From NCBI GenBank assembly GCA_001872315.1, contig MNVZ01000007.1, forward strand, positions 1 through 50,110: a DNA stretch of 50,110 nt. The letters run 5' to 3'. Below are positions 18,719-27,494 of the stretch, one piece after another. The translations under genes and the position numbers were made by a program. The notes beneath the pieces were generated by a model. The model worked only from the letters and a program-made list of their open reading frames with translations, made no database searches and was not told where the DNA came from. The stretch's first letter is position 1. Each line of letters begins with the position of its first letter. The DNA is from Candidatus Pacearchaeota archaeon CG1_02_39_14 (GTDB taxonomy: Archaea > Nanobdellota > Nanobdellia > Pacearchaeales > GW2011-AR1).

Positions 18719-19431
18719 AAATTAAGTTAATTGTAGATGGTGGAAGCATGAAGCCTGGCCCGGCAGTAGCTCAGCAGCTTGGTCCTATGGGGATTAACAT
18801 GGGGAAGGTTATACAGGAAGTGAACGAAGCAACTGCAGGATTCAAGGGAATGAAGGTTCCCGTCGAGCTTGATGTTAACAAGACCACTAAAGAATTCACA
18901 GTTTCAGTATCATCTCCTCCGGTTTCAGAACTGATAAAGAAAGAGCTTAATCTTGAGAAAGGTTCAGGGGAGGCGGGAAATGTAAAAGTCGGGAATATTT
19001 CTGTTGAGCAGCTTATAGGGATTGCAAAGACAAAAATGCTCGGCATGCTTGCCAGAGATTTAAAGGCAGCATTAAAACTTGTTATAGGCTCATGCAAATC
19101 CCTCGGAATTCTTGTTGACAGCAAAGATCCTGTTGAAATAATTGCGGAAGTGAATGAAGGAAAGTATGATTCAGAGATTAAACAGGAAAAGACCGAGCTT
19201 TCAGATGAGAAAAGAAGAACTCTTGAAAATAAGTTTGCTGAAGTGAAAGCAAAACAGGATAAAGATAAGAAAGCCCTAGAAGAAGCAAAGGCCAAGGAAG
19301 AGGCAGAGAAAGCAGAAGCTGCAGCTGCAGCCACTACAGCAGCTCCGGGAGCAAAGCCTGCAGCAGCGGCGGTAGTGGCCCCTGCCGCAAAAGCTCCGGA
19401 AGCAAAGAAAGAAGAGAAGAAAAAGAAGTAA
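18715..19431 (+). CDS. rpl11: 50S ribosomal protein L11 (uL11) with long low-complexity C-terminal extension
   Basis: Trimmed start MKIKLIVDGGSMKPGPAVAQQLGPMGINMGKVIQEVN; ends AAAAATTAAPGAKPAAAAVVAPAAKAPEAKKEEKKKK. Confidence 0.95.
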   Translation: MKIKLIVDGGSMKPGPAVAQQLGPMGINMGKVIQEVNEATAGFKGMKVPVELDVNKTTKEFTVSVSSPPVSELIKKELNLEKGSGEAGNVKVGNISVEQLIGIAKTKMLGMLARDLKAALKLVIGSCKSLGILVDSKDPVEIIAEVNEGKYDSEIKQEKTELSDEKRRTLENKFAEVKAKQDKDKKALEEAKAKEEAEKAEAAAAATTAAPGAKPAAAAVVAPAAKAPEAKKEEKKKK

Positions 19432-19491
19432 TTCTGTCGTCGCTATATAATTAAAATAAATTGATTTAAACTAAATCTCCTCTCTTATGGG

Positions 19492-20298
19492 GTGGTGCAA
19501 AAAAATCGGAGATTTTCCACTGAAGAAATTCTGCTTATTAAGAGATTGACTGATGAAGGGAAAAGTCTTAATTACCTTTCAAGATTGTTTTCGGTCGGGA
19601 AATCAACTCTCTATTATCAAATCAGAAAATTCAAGCCAAGAATAAAGAAAGAATTTCTAGTCAGGTTGAGTGATTTTCATATTGGGGAGCTGATTGGAGC
19701 TTTCGCCGGGGACGGCAATTATTCTCACCAAAGATACGATAGAAGATTTCCATCAAGACCAACACATCACAGAATCAGGTATTTTCTCACTTTTTCAAAA
19801 GAAAGAGAATATGCTGAATATCTAAAAAATCTTTTAGCCAAGTTAAATCTGAATCCTTATATCATGAATAGAAATGAAAGTGTCTTGATTCTTACCGTGA
19901 ATTCTAAAGAGTACATAGATTTTATAAAAACCTATTTAACTTGGGATAAAGATAAAACTTTCTCTATAAGGCTGAAAAAGAATATTTCTGAATATTCAGA
20001 TAATTTTCTAAGAGGGTTTGCAAGAGGACTTATGGATACTGACGGATTCTTGAATCCAGGCAATGCTGTTTGTGCTTGTATTTCTAAGGAACTTATTAAT
20101 AATCTCTCTGAAATATTTACAAGTTTTGATTTAAATATAAAAAGAAGAGTTCTTATCCGCAAGGGAAATTCCAGGCCCCTTTATTTTGTTCGGGTAAGAA
20201 GAAAAAGCCTGGAAAGATATGGTGATGTGATAGGTTTCTCAAACAAGGCCAAAGCACAAAGCCTTGACAATATCATAAATGGAGATAGGAAACCTTAA
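19492..20298 (+). CDS. free-standing LAGLIDADG homing endonuclease with N-terminal helix-turn-helix
   Basis: IGELIGAFAGDGNYS and FLRGFARGLMDTDGFLN; HTH-like N-terminus; GTG start. Confidence 0.88.
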   Translation: MVQKNRRFSTEEILLIKRLTDEGKSLNYLSRLFSVGKSTLYYQIRKFKPRIKKEFLVRLSDFHIGELIGAFAGDGNYSHQRYDRRFPSRPTHHRIRYFLTFSKEREYAEYLKNLLAKLNLNPYIMNRNESVLILTVNSKEYIDFIKTYLTWDKDKTFSIRLKKNISEYSDNFLRGFARGLMDTDGFLNPGNAVCACISKELINNLSEIFTSFDLNIKRRVLIRKGNSRPLYFVRVRRKSLERYGDVIGFSNKAKAQSLDNIINGDRKP

Positions 20299-20325
20299 AA
20301 AAGCTAATTAGATGGTTATCATAAT

Positions 20326-20399
20326 GGGGATGTAGTATAGCCTGGTTAGTACTCGAGGTTTGGGACTTCGAAACCCCAGTTCAAATCTGGGCATCCCCA
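20326..20399 (+). tRNA. tRNA-Pro (UGG anticodon)
   Basis: GGGGATG...CGAGG-TTTGGGA-CTTCG...CCCAG-TTCAAAT-CTGGG-CATCCCC-A; all arms fold, no intron. Confidence 0.93.
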
Positions 20400-20507
20400 T
20401 TTATCTGCTTTTCATCGGAAGAACGGATATTGATAAGTGGAGGCCTGAACAGGTAATTTAAGGTAACAGAATAATTTAAAAACCATTCATTCACTAATAC
20501 TTCAAAC

Positions 20508-20735
20508 ATGACAACAAAAACAAAGAAAATAAGGCATGCAGGAAGATTCGGCGCAGGTTACGGAACAAGAATCAGGAAAAAGCTTAACATAATTGAATCT
20601 ATTCAGAGAAAGAAACAGGTCTGCCCTCATTGCGCAAAGCCTGGCGTGAAGAGAGTTGCATCAGGAATCTGGCATTGCAGGAAGTGCGATAAGAGGTTTG
20701 CAGGGCATGCGTATTATCTTGAGAAACAGGCTTAA
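20508..20735 (+). CDS. rpl37ae: 50S ribosomal protein L37Ae
   Basis: RHAGRFGAGYGTRIRKKLNIIE...CPHCAKPGVKRVASGIWHCRKCDKRFAGHAY. Confidence 0.96.
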   Translation: MTTKTKKIRHAGRFGAGYGTRIRKKLNIIESIQRKKQVCPHCAKPGVKRVASGIWHCRKCDKRFAGHAYYLEKQA

Positions 20736-20776
20736 GCCTGCAATTATTTAAAAAGAAGAAATCTTTATCTAATTTA

Positions 20777-21043
20777 ATGGTTAGCAATTACATAAAGAAG
20801 AGGCTAATAAGCCATAAGAGATTAGCACAAGAGAGAACAATTCTGGCAAATGAAAGGAACTCTCTTGCTTATGTAAGGACAGGCTTTGGCTCTTTTGCTC
20901 TCGGGCTAGCACTGATTAAGCTTTTTGAAGAGCACATTAAATACGTTTATGCTGGTTATGGTGCGGCCGCTCTCGGGCTCATTTTGGTTTTACTGGGGTT
21001 GATTTATTATCCTATCAGAAAAAGAAAGATTCTCTCTTATTAA
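20777..21043 (+). CDS. DUF202/YidH-type membrane protein
   Basis: LAQERTILANERNSLAYVRTGFGSFALGLAL, two TM. Confidence 0.85.
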   Translation: MVSNYIKKRLISHKRLAQERTILANERNSLAYVRTGFGSFALGLALIKLFEEHIKYVYAGYGAAALGLILVLLGLIYYPIRKRKILSY

Positions 21044-21084
21044 CTCAACTAAAACTTTAAAAACTCATAATTTCACCCATATTC

Positions 21085-21222
21085 ATGGCACAATACAAAT
21101 GTTTTCATTGCAGTAAAGTAATATCGAGTAAGGCTCTTGATAAAAGATTTGCCTGCCCACACTGTGGCTCAAAGATTTTTTACAAGCCAAGAAAACATAT
21201 AGCTAAAGTAAAGGCGATTTAA
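21085..21222 (+). CDS. rpoP: DNA-directed RNA polymerase subunit P (45 aa)
   Basis: Own translation MAQYKCFHCSKVISSKALDKRFACPHCGSKIFYKPRKHIAKVKAI. Confidence 0.88.
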   Translation: MAQYKCFHCSKVISSKALDKRFACPHCGSKIFYKPRKHIAKVKAI

Positions 21223-21555
21223 ATGACTCAGTCTAAAATTCAGGAATTACAGAACCTTGAAAGAAATTTACAGATGCTTATGGGCCAAAAGCAGGCAATT
21301 CAGATGGAAATTGCAGAGACAGAGAATGCACTTGAAGAGATAAAAAATAGTTCTTCTGACATCTACAAGCTTTCCGGTACCATAATGCTTAAGGCGGACA
21401 AGGAAAAGACAATAAAAGAGCTGGAAGAAAAGAACAAGCTTATGGAACTTCGTCTCTCTTCAATAGAAAAGCAGGAGTCAATCCTTGAATCCAGGGCCGA
21501 GGGGCTGAAAAAAGAAACCCAGAAGTTGGCTGAGGACAAAAACGTCGGGAAATAA
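21223..21555 (+). CDS. pfdB: prefoldin beta subunit
   Basis: Coiled coil, LMGQKQAIQMEIAETENALEEI..., follows rpoP directly as in many archaea. Confidence 0.88.
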   Translation: MTQSKIQELQNLERNLQMLMGQKQAIQMEIAETENALEEIKNSSSDIYKLSGTIMLKADKEKTIKELEEKNKLMELRLSSIEKQESILESRAEGLKKETQKLAEDKNVGK

Positions 21556-21613
21556 GCAGACTGCTATAAATCAATACGATAATATTTATATACTATTCTC
21601 TCCAAAACTAGAT

Positions 21614-21994
21614 ATGGCTTTCGATTTTAAGAAACTTTTAGGAAAAGAGGAAGAATCTGATGATTATCTGGAAATAGACCTCGACCAGCATGCTCCAAAC
21701 AAAAATAAGATTATTGTACGCCCATTCACCCTGAAAAAGTTTGATGACGTTAACGAAATCTTGAACTCCTTGAGGGAGGGATACACGATTGCAGTTATAG
21801 ACATAAGGCCTATGAAGACAAAGGATGTTATAGAGCTCAAAAGGGCTGTTTCAAAAATCAAGAAGACAGTTGATGCTCTGGAAGGCTCAATAGCAGGTTT
21901 TGGAGAGCATACAATTCTTGCAACCCCTAATTTTGCAGAGATTCACAGGGCTCCTGAAAAGACAGAGAAGAAAGACAATCTTTCATTCTATTGA
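21614..21994 (+). CDS. sepF: SepF-like cell division protein
   Basis: KIIVRPFTLKKFDDVNEILNSLREGYTIAVIDIRPMK...RAVSKIKKTVDALEGSIAGFGEHTILATP. Confidence 0.88.
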   Translation: MAFDFKKLLGKEEESDDYLEIDLDQHAPNKNKIIVRPFTLKKFDDVNEILNSLREGYTIAVIDIRPMKTKDVIELKRAVSKIKKTVDALEGSIAGFGEHTILATPNFAEIHRAPEKTEKKDNLSFY

Positions 21995-22069
21995 GAACAC
22001 TTTCAATCCTTTCCAAGCAATATAATCAGCTAACCATAATTATAAATAATTCTTCTCCTTGTTTCTTTT

Positions 22070-22498
22070 ATGCCAAAGAAGACGATAGTAGCGGTTTCAG
22101 GAGGATTTGACCCTCTCCATGCAGGCCACATAGAATATCTTGAAAAGGCAAAAGATCTTGGAGACAAGCTAGTAGTCATAATAAATAATGACGATTTTTT
22201 GATAAATAAAAAAGGATATGTATTCATGCCATTCAATGAAAGAGTGAGAATAATCTCTTCACTAAGGTTTGTGGATGAGGTGATGGTAAGCATAGATCAG
22301 GATTCCACAGTCTGTAAATCTCTTGAGATGCTGAAGCCGGACATTTTTGCGAAAGGTCCTGATTGGAAGGAGGAGACAATACCTGAAAAAGAGCTGTGTA
22401 AAAAACTCGGCATAAAAGTCATAGAAGGGGTAGGGGAAAAGATTTATTCCCAGAATAGGTTTATGCAGAGGGGCTTACCTCTTGGCGATGGAAAATAG
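22070..22498 (+). CDS. cytidylyltransferase-family protein (FAD synthase / glycerol-3-P cytidylyltransferase-like)
   Basis: AVSGGFDPLHAGHIEYLEKAKDLGDKLVVIINNDD. Confidence 0.9.
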   Translation: MPKKTIVAVSGGFDPLHAGHIEYLEKAKDLGDKLVVIINNDDFLINKKGYVFMPFNERVRIISSLRFVDEVMVSIDQDSTVCKSLEMLKPDIFAKGPDWKEETIPEKELCKKLGIKVIEGVGEKIYSQNRFMQRGLPLGDGK

Positions 22499-22882
22499 GC
22501 TCTTCACTGCGACAACAATCGTAGCAGGAATTAAAAGCATAAGCAGTGCAACTAAGGTTCCTGTAATATAGGCCCCAATTTCAAGACCAACCAGCTCAAC
22601 GTCAGTTATTCCCCTAAGCCCGGCAAAGGTGATAAGGTTCTGAAGGCTGCTTATCCCGGCAAAGCTTACAATGACTATTGAAACGGACGCGAGAAGAAAA
22701 CTATGTGCATCTCTGTCTTCAACATTAATAAAAAATCCAACTATCAGTCCAAGAACGAGGATAATCCCGAAGATAAATGGATTCAGCTTTCCAAAACTTA
22801 ATATCCCGACTCCTAATGCAAGAATTACTCCGATAAGAAAAGCCCACGCACTTACAAGATTTTCACGCGCTCTTATCACCAT
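22475..22882 (-). CDS. hypothetical membrane protein (about 4 TM)
   Basis: 135 aa ORF with multiple hydrophobic stretches. Confidence 0.65.
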   Translation of the reverse strand: MVIRARENLVSAWAFLIGVILALGVGILSFGKLNPFIFGIILVLGLIVGFFINVEDRDAHSFLLASVSIVIVSFAGISSLQNLITFAGLRGITDVELVGLEIGAYITGTLVALLMLLIPATIVVAVKSLFSIAKR

Positions 22883-22987
22883 TCAATTTTAACATGTCCT
22901 ATTTATATAAAGATATCTACCCCTGATTTCATATATCTCTTGCAAAATAGAAAACTTTATAAACTAATGTAATTCCAGAGTAACATC

Positions 22988-24937
22988 ATGATGAAAAATA
23001 AAAAGTTCGCGTTAACCTTCTTCGCACTTTTTGCATTCGCTATCCTAGCAGGAATTGCAAGCGCAGAAGTCAACTTCACAAATATTGATGGTGCGACGCA
23101 GGAAACTTCTCATAACAGTGAAGTTACAATCTCCTTCAAAGTTCTAAGTGACTCAAATGAAACCAATGTCAGCCTTATATTGCCTGAATTATTTGATAAT
23201 GGCTGGTCGGGAAACCCAGGATTATTTAATCTGGTTGAAGGGGAAGAATCTGATTTAATCACTTTAACTCTTGAAGTCCCTGAATTTCAGGCTCCGGGAA
23301 CATATTCTGGTGTTATTTCATTGAGCGGGGCAAATGGGGTCAATGGCTTGCCTATTGATATAACAGTTACTACAACAAAGGATTTGGTAGTAGACACATT
23401 CACAGCACCTACAGAAACAAGCTCTGGAGCCCTAAAGCTAAAGAACACAGGAAATGTTGCGCTAAATAACATAATCTTTTCTACAAGAGGAAACATAAAT
23501 GTTACCTTCACCCCAAACAAGATAAATCTTGGAGCGGGACTTTCACAACAGATAAGCTTGGTAATCTCAAACCTTGCAGCCCTTAAGTTCGGATTGAACC
23601 CTACCACAATAACTGCCACAGAAAATAATGGAAACGGCACAGAAGTTACAACATCTACATTCACAATAAAGAAGACATTCTGTTCAGAAGGGACAGTCGG
23701 TGGAAATCTAAATATAAAAACACTTAATATTGATAATCTTGGAAACGGAAACGGAAATGAATGGGAACTTCTTGACGATATAGAAGTTGAAGTTGAAATA
23801 GAAAATACAGGTATAGAAGATATTGATGATGTTGAGCTTGTATTTGGATTCTTTGATGATAATGGAAACGATGTTTCTGATGAATTTGATTGGTCTTCAG
23901 CTGATGAAGAAAGTGTTGACCTTGGAAAGATAAGAGATGACTCTGAAAAGACACATACATTCAAGTTCAAAGTTCCTGCTGACTTCGCGGATATAGGTGA
24001 GGGAGAGTACAAGCTTGCGATAAAGGCCTATAGCAGAGACCTTGGTGAAGATGTAGAGTGCATTGACTCCGGAACAAAGCTGGATAAAGATTTTTATGAA
24101 TCAGTGGATATCGTCCTGGAAGATGATGACGAGAAATTTGTGATAATTGATAATATAAGATTCGACAATGAGCAGCTTATCTGTGGGGAAACTGCTTCAG
24201 GAGAATTCACAGTTTACAACGTTGGAGATGACAGCCAGGAAAGAATAAGAGTAACTATGAGAAATGAGGACCTTAGCCTGAATCAAATATTTGAGATTAC
24301 AAGCGACACGGATGTCGGAGAAAGTGAAACCATTGAATTTTCATTCCTTGTTCCTAAGGGAATTGATTCAGGCAAGTATTTCATCGAATACATATCCGAC
24401 TACGACTATGATAATGGAGTTTATGACACAAGATCAAAGGACAGATTCACAGGAGTCCTTGACATAATCTCATGTGCAGGTTCTTCAGGCACAGGCGGAA
24501 AGGCATCAATAATCGCAAGTCTTGTATCAGATGCAGTTCCTGGAGAGGAAATAATTGTTGAAGCAACAATAACAAACATAGGAACCCAGGAATCTGAATT
24601 TAGGGTAAGTGCTCTTGGCTTCCAGTCATGGGCAGACCTGGAATCAATCTCTTCTGAAGTGTTCACTCTGGATTCTGGAGAATCAAAAGACATAACGATT
24701 ACACTTAATGTTGATGAAGATGCTTCAGGAACACAAACATTCACAATCCAGACAATATCTGGAGGAACAGTTGACTCGAGAGATTTGGAAGTAAACTTCC
24801 CTGAAAAAGGAAAAGGATTCACAGGATTTTCAATTGAAGGATTGACAGGTTCAGGATATGTCTGGCTTCTTGTCTTAGTGAATGTAATCTTGATAGTCCT
24901 TATAGTCTTGGTTGCAGTAAGGCTTTCAAGAAGATAA
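22988..24937 (+). CDS. secreted surface protein with NEW3/CARDB-like beta-sandwich repeats and C-terminal TM plus RR tail
   Basis: Signal peptide; repeated IxNxG...D...F.VP segments; C-term GFTGFSIEGLTGSGYVWLLVLVNVILIVLIVLVAVRLSRR. Confidence 0.8.
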   Translation: MMKNKKFALTFFALFAFAILAGIASAEVNFTNIDGATQETSHNSEVTISFKVLSDSNETNVSLILPELFDNGWSGNPGLFNLVEGEESDLITLTLEVPEFQAPGTYSGVISLSGANGVNGLPIDITVTTTKDLVVDTFTAPTETSSGALKLKNTGNVALNNIIFSTRGNINVTFTPNKINLGAGLSQQISLVISNLAALKFGLNPTTITATENNGNGTEVTTSTFTIKKTFCSEGTVGGNLNIKTLNIDNLGNGNGNEWELLDDIEVEVEIENTGIEDIDDVELVFGFFDDNGNDVSDEFDWSSADEESVDLGKIRDDSEKTHTFKFKVPADFADIGEGEYKLAIKAYSRDLGEDVECIDSGTKLDKDFYESVDIVLEDDDEKFVIIDNIRFDNEQLICGETASGEFTVYNVGDDSQERIRVTMRNEDLSLNQIFEITSDTDVGESETIEFSFLVPKGIDSGKYFIEYISDYDYDNGVYDTRSKDRFTGVLDIISCAGSSGTGGKASIIASLVSDAVPGEEIIVEATITNIGTQESEFRVSALGFQSWADLESISSEVFTLDSGESKDITITLNVDEDASGTQTFTIQTISGGTVDSRDLEVNFPEKGKGFTGFSIEGLTGSGYVWLLVLVNVILIVLIVLVAVRLSRR

Positions 24938-24976
24938 TCCGGAAAGAATTTTAAACCTCTTATTCCTCAATGATTG

Positions 24977-25525
24977 ATGAATGGAAAAGAGCTATCCACA
25001 TTACTCATTAGATATACCGTTTTGATTGTTCTGGGACTGTTCAATCTTGTTGCATTCTATTATATTTTTACTCCTCTGACGATTTATCCTGCCTTCTTTT
25101 TTATCTCAAAAATATTTGAGGACGCAGTCCTCGTTTCTGTAAGCCCGACTCCCGCAGTACTCTTTAACGGCTATATAGCGAGAATCATCCCTGCTTGTAT
25201 TGCCGGCTCGGCATATTACCTTCTCCTAATCTTGAATCTCACAACTCCTATGAACGCAGGAAAGAGAGCAGGAAGCATATTTTTCCTGTTTGCTTCGTTC
25301 CTTGTGCTGAATATAGCAAGAATAACTCTGTTTGCAGCCCTTGTTCCCGTAGGGTTTGAATATTTTGATGCTACCCACGAGTTCACCTGGTATTTCGGAA
25401 GCACAATAATGGTTGTTGTGATATGGTTTGCAAATGTGCTTATCTTTAAGATAAGGGAAATTCCGGTTTATTCCGACTTAAAATCTTTCTACATAGATAT
25501 CAGAGGGAAAAAAGATGGTAACTGA
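24977..25525 (+). CDS. archaeosortase/exosortase-family protein
   Basis: Multi-TM with Cys ([13 protein letters not shown]), Arg ([12 protein letters not shown]) and His ([12 protein letters not shown]) in exosortase order. Confidence 0.78.
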   Translation: MNGKELSTLLIRYTVLIVLGLFNLVAFYYIFTPLTIYPAFFFISKIFEDAVLVSVSPTPAVLFNGYIARIIPACIAGSAYYLLLILNLTTPMNAGKRAGSIFFLFASFLVLNIARITLFAALVPVGFEYFDATHEFTWYFGSTIMVVVIWFANVLIFKIREIPVYSDLKSFYIDIRGKKDGN

Positions 25526-26150
25526 CTTCCTCATTGCACTTACAGATTTTATCCTATCCGCTGTTGGCTCCTTGGACTACTTTGGGATTTTTGTGCTGAT
25601 GGCTGTGGAAAGCTCATTTATTCCGTTTCCTAGTGAGATAGTTATGATTCCGGCAGGAGTGCTTATCCAGCAGGGAAAAATGTCATTTTTTCCAGTCTTT
25701 CTGGCAGGGCTTTTCGGGAGTCTAACAGGCGCCTTGGTAAATTACTATCTGGCCCTCTATCTTGGAAGAGGAGCAGTCAATAAACTTATAGACAGATACG
25801 GAAAGATATTCCTTCTTGATAAATCAAAGCTCGACAGGACAGATTCCTATTTTCGCAGGCACGGGGATATAACAACATTCACAGGAAGGTTGATTCCGGT
25901 GATAAGGCAGCTTATTTCCCTTTCGGCAGGATTTGCAAGAATGAATATGCCAAGGTTTATTCTTTTCACATCTTTAGGGGCAGGAATTTGGGTATTAGTT
26001 CTTATTTTTGTCGGATACTTGTTTGGAGATTATCAGGAATTGATTATCAGTACTCTAAAAGAAATAAGCAGTCTAATCCAGATTTTGCTCCTGATATTTG
26101 TAATCATTATTATAGTCTACGCAGGGATTAGGCATTTCAGAAAAAATTAG
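25515..26150 (+). CDS. DedA-family membrane protein
   Basis: [25 protein letters not shown]...[18 protein letters not shown]...[22 protein letters not shown]. Confidence 0.93.
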   Translation: MVTDFLIALTDFILSAVGSLDYFGIFVLMAVESSFIPFPSEIVMIPAGVLIQQGKMSFFPVFLAGLFGSLTGALVNYYLALYLGRGAVNKLIDRYGKIFLLDKSKLDRTDSYFRRHGDITTFTGRLIPVIRQLISLSAGFARMNMPRFILFTSLGAGIWVLVLIFVGYLFGDYQELIISTLKEISSLIQILLLIFVIIIIVYAGIRHFRKN

Positions 26151-26794
26151 TCCTGCCTCGAATGAACTATAGATTCAACCATAAACTTCTCAACGGCCTC
26201 AACTATATTGCATTCCGGACCTATTGTTATTGTATAACAATTTCCCGAAGAATTTATACTGGTTTCCTGGCCTTTCACAAATGATATGACTGGATTGTAT
26301 GAATATTTCTGGCAAGTTATGTAATTAAAGTCAGGAAACAGCCCAGTTTCAACAAAATCATTTGTGCCTGAAATTACATCGAGCTGATTGTCTCTTAAAA
26401 AAGCAGTCATTGTTGCTATTCCTATAGTGCCTTCATCACATTTTCTTATTTCAGATGTGTCTATCCCTATGTAAACTGTCTTCTCTTTTGGGAAGATTAT
26501 TTCATCACCTTCAAAAGGCACTTTATTCTCCCTCGGATCAACCTTCAAATAAAGATTATATCTTATAAGCTGCTTGGTTTCAGGTGCCTTGAAAAAGTAA
26601 TAATGATGATATACCTCAAGCTGGTCGAATCTTTCCTTTGTAAAAGATAATCCTCTGTACTCAAATTCATTCAACCCCTGAAAGATTGAGCTTGCTACAA
26701 AGTAAATTACCAAAAGAAAACCTACAAAAATAATTATTCCAAGTAAATCCTTCTCTATTCTTCTTTCTGTGGCCGTTTTCCTTTTTTTCTTCAT
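26147..26794 (-). CDS. membrane-anchored hypothetical protein
   Basis: 215 aa, single N-terminal TM. Confidence 0.65.
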   Translation of the reverse strand: MKKKRKTATERRIEKDLLGIIIFVGFLLVIYFVASSIFQGLNEFEYRGLSFTKERFDQLEVYHHYYFFKAPETKQLIRYNLYLKVDPRENKVPFEGDEIIFPKEKTVYIGIDTSEIRKCDEGTIGIATMTAFLRDNQLDVISGTNDFVETGLFPDFNYITCQKYSYNPVISFVKGQETSINSSGNCYTITIGPECNIVEAVEKFMVESIVHSRQD

Positions 26795-26842
26795 TTTATA
26801 ACAAGTAAAAAATCGGTTTTAAATATTTCTGCTGCCCATACC

Positions 26843-27400
26843 CTATATAAAACCGAGTATTTTATAGAGAAAAGCGTCAACTGCAACCATATCTCCGTCG
26901 ATAAAAATGCATCCTTCCTGCTGATAAACCCTGTTTTCCGAGCTGTTTCTATAAACAATAAGGTTGCTGTCGCATCCCTTTTCTGGAAGGTCGCTTTCGC
27001 ATGAATCATAACAGGCCTCCTGAAATCTTGAGCTGTATCTCCCAAGATTAAGCCTTATCTCTTCCAAAACTTCAGGGTTTCCTTGGGAATCAACATACAA
27101 AGGATTCTTGTAATATGTATTCAGGTCGCTCTCTATTGTAAGAGGCACCCTTTCGGCAAGGCCTATGAAATTAAGGAATCCAAACTGCTGCTCCTCTATC
27201 TGGTAAATCCATCTTCCATTTACAAACTGCCCATTCAGGTCTTCAGGCTCAACTTCTTCAGCATCAGATGAGCCGCTCGAGCTGAAAAACGCATATCCTA
27301 ATGTGCTTGCCAGCATAAGGAATATCAGCAGGATTCCAATAATCATCCGGTTAATTCTGTTTTTCCTGTCTGTCTCTTCCTGGGATCTTATCTTCTTCAT
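26843..27400 (-). CDS. membrane-anchored hypothetical protein
   Basis: 185 aa, single N-terminal TM, 5 Cys. Confidence 0.65.
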   Translation of the reverse strand: MKKIRSQEETDRKNRINRMIIGILLIFLMLASTLGYAFFSSSGSSDAEEVEPEDLNGQFVNGRWIYQIEEQQFGFLNFIGLAERVPLTIESDLNTYYKNPLYVDSQGNPEVLEEIRLNLGRYSSRFQEACYDSCESDLPEKGCDSNLIVYRNSSENRVYQQEGCIFIDGDMVAVDAFLYKILGFI

Positions 27401-27436
27401 TGAAAATTAACAATTTAATCCTTTAAAAAATTATGG

Positions 27437-27485
27437 CTCCCGCCGGGGGAGATAAAAAGAAAAAATAAAAAAAGAAAAAAAAGAA
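27437..27485 (-). terminator. oligo-U terminator region after the S-layer gene
   Basis: Minus-strand run of T tracts (TTTTTTTTCTTTTTTTATTTTTTCTTTTT) immediately after the stop, followed by CTCCC-CCGGC-GGGAG hairpin. Confidence 0.6.
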
Positions 27486-27494
27486 GATTTGGCT

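Noticed and set aside
23287-24012. 241-aa minus-strand ORF
   Set aside because: Antisense to the 649-aa surface protein, Ser/Pro/Phe-rich composition typical of antisense reading frames
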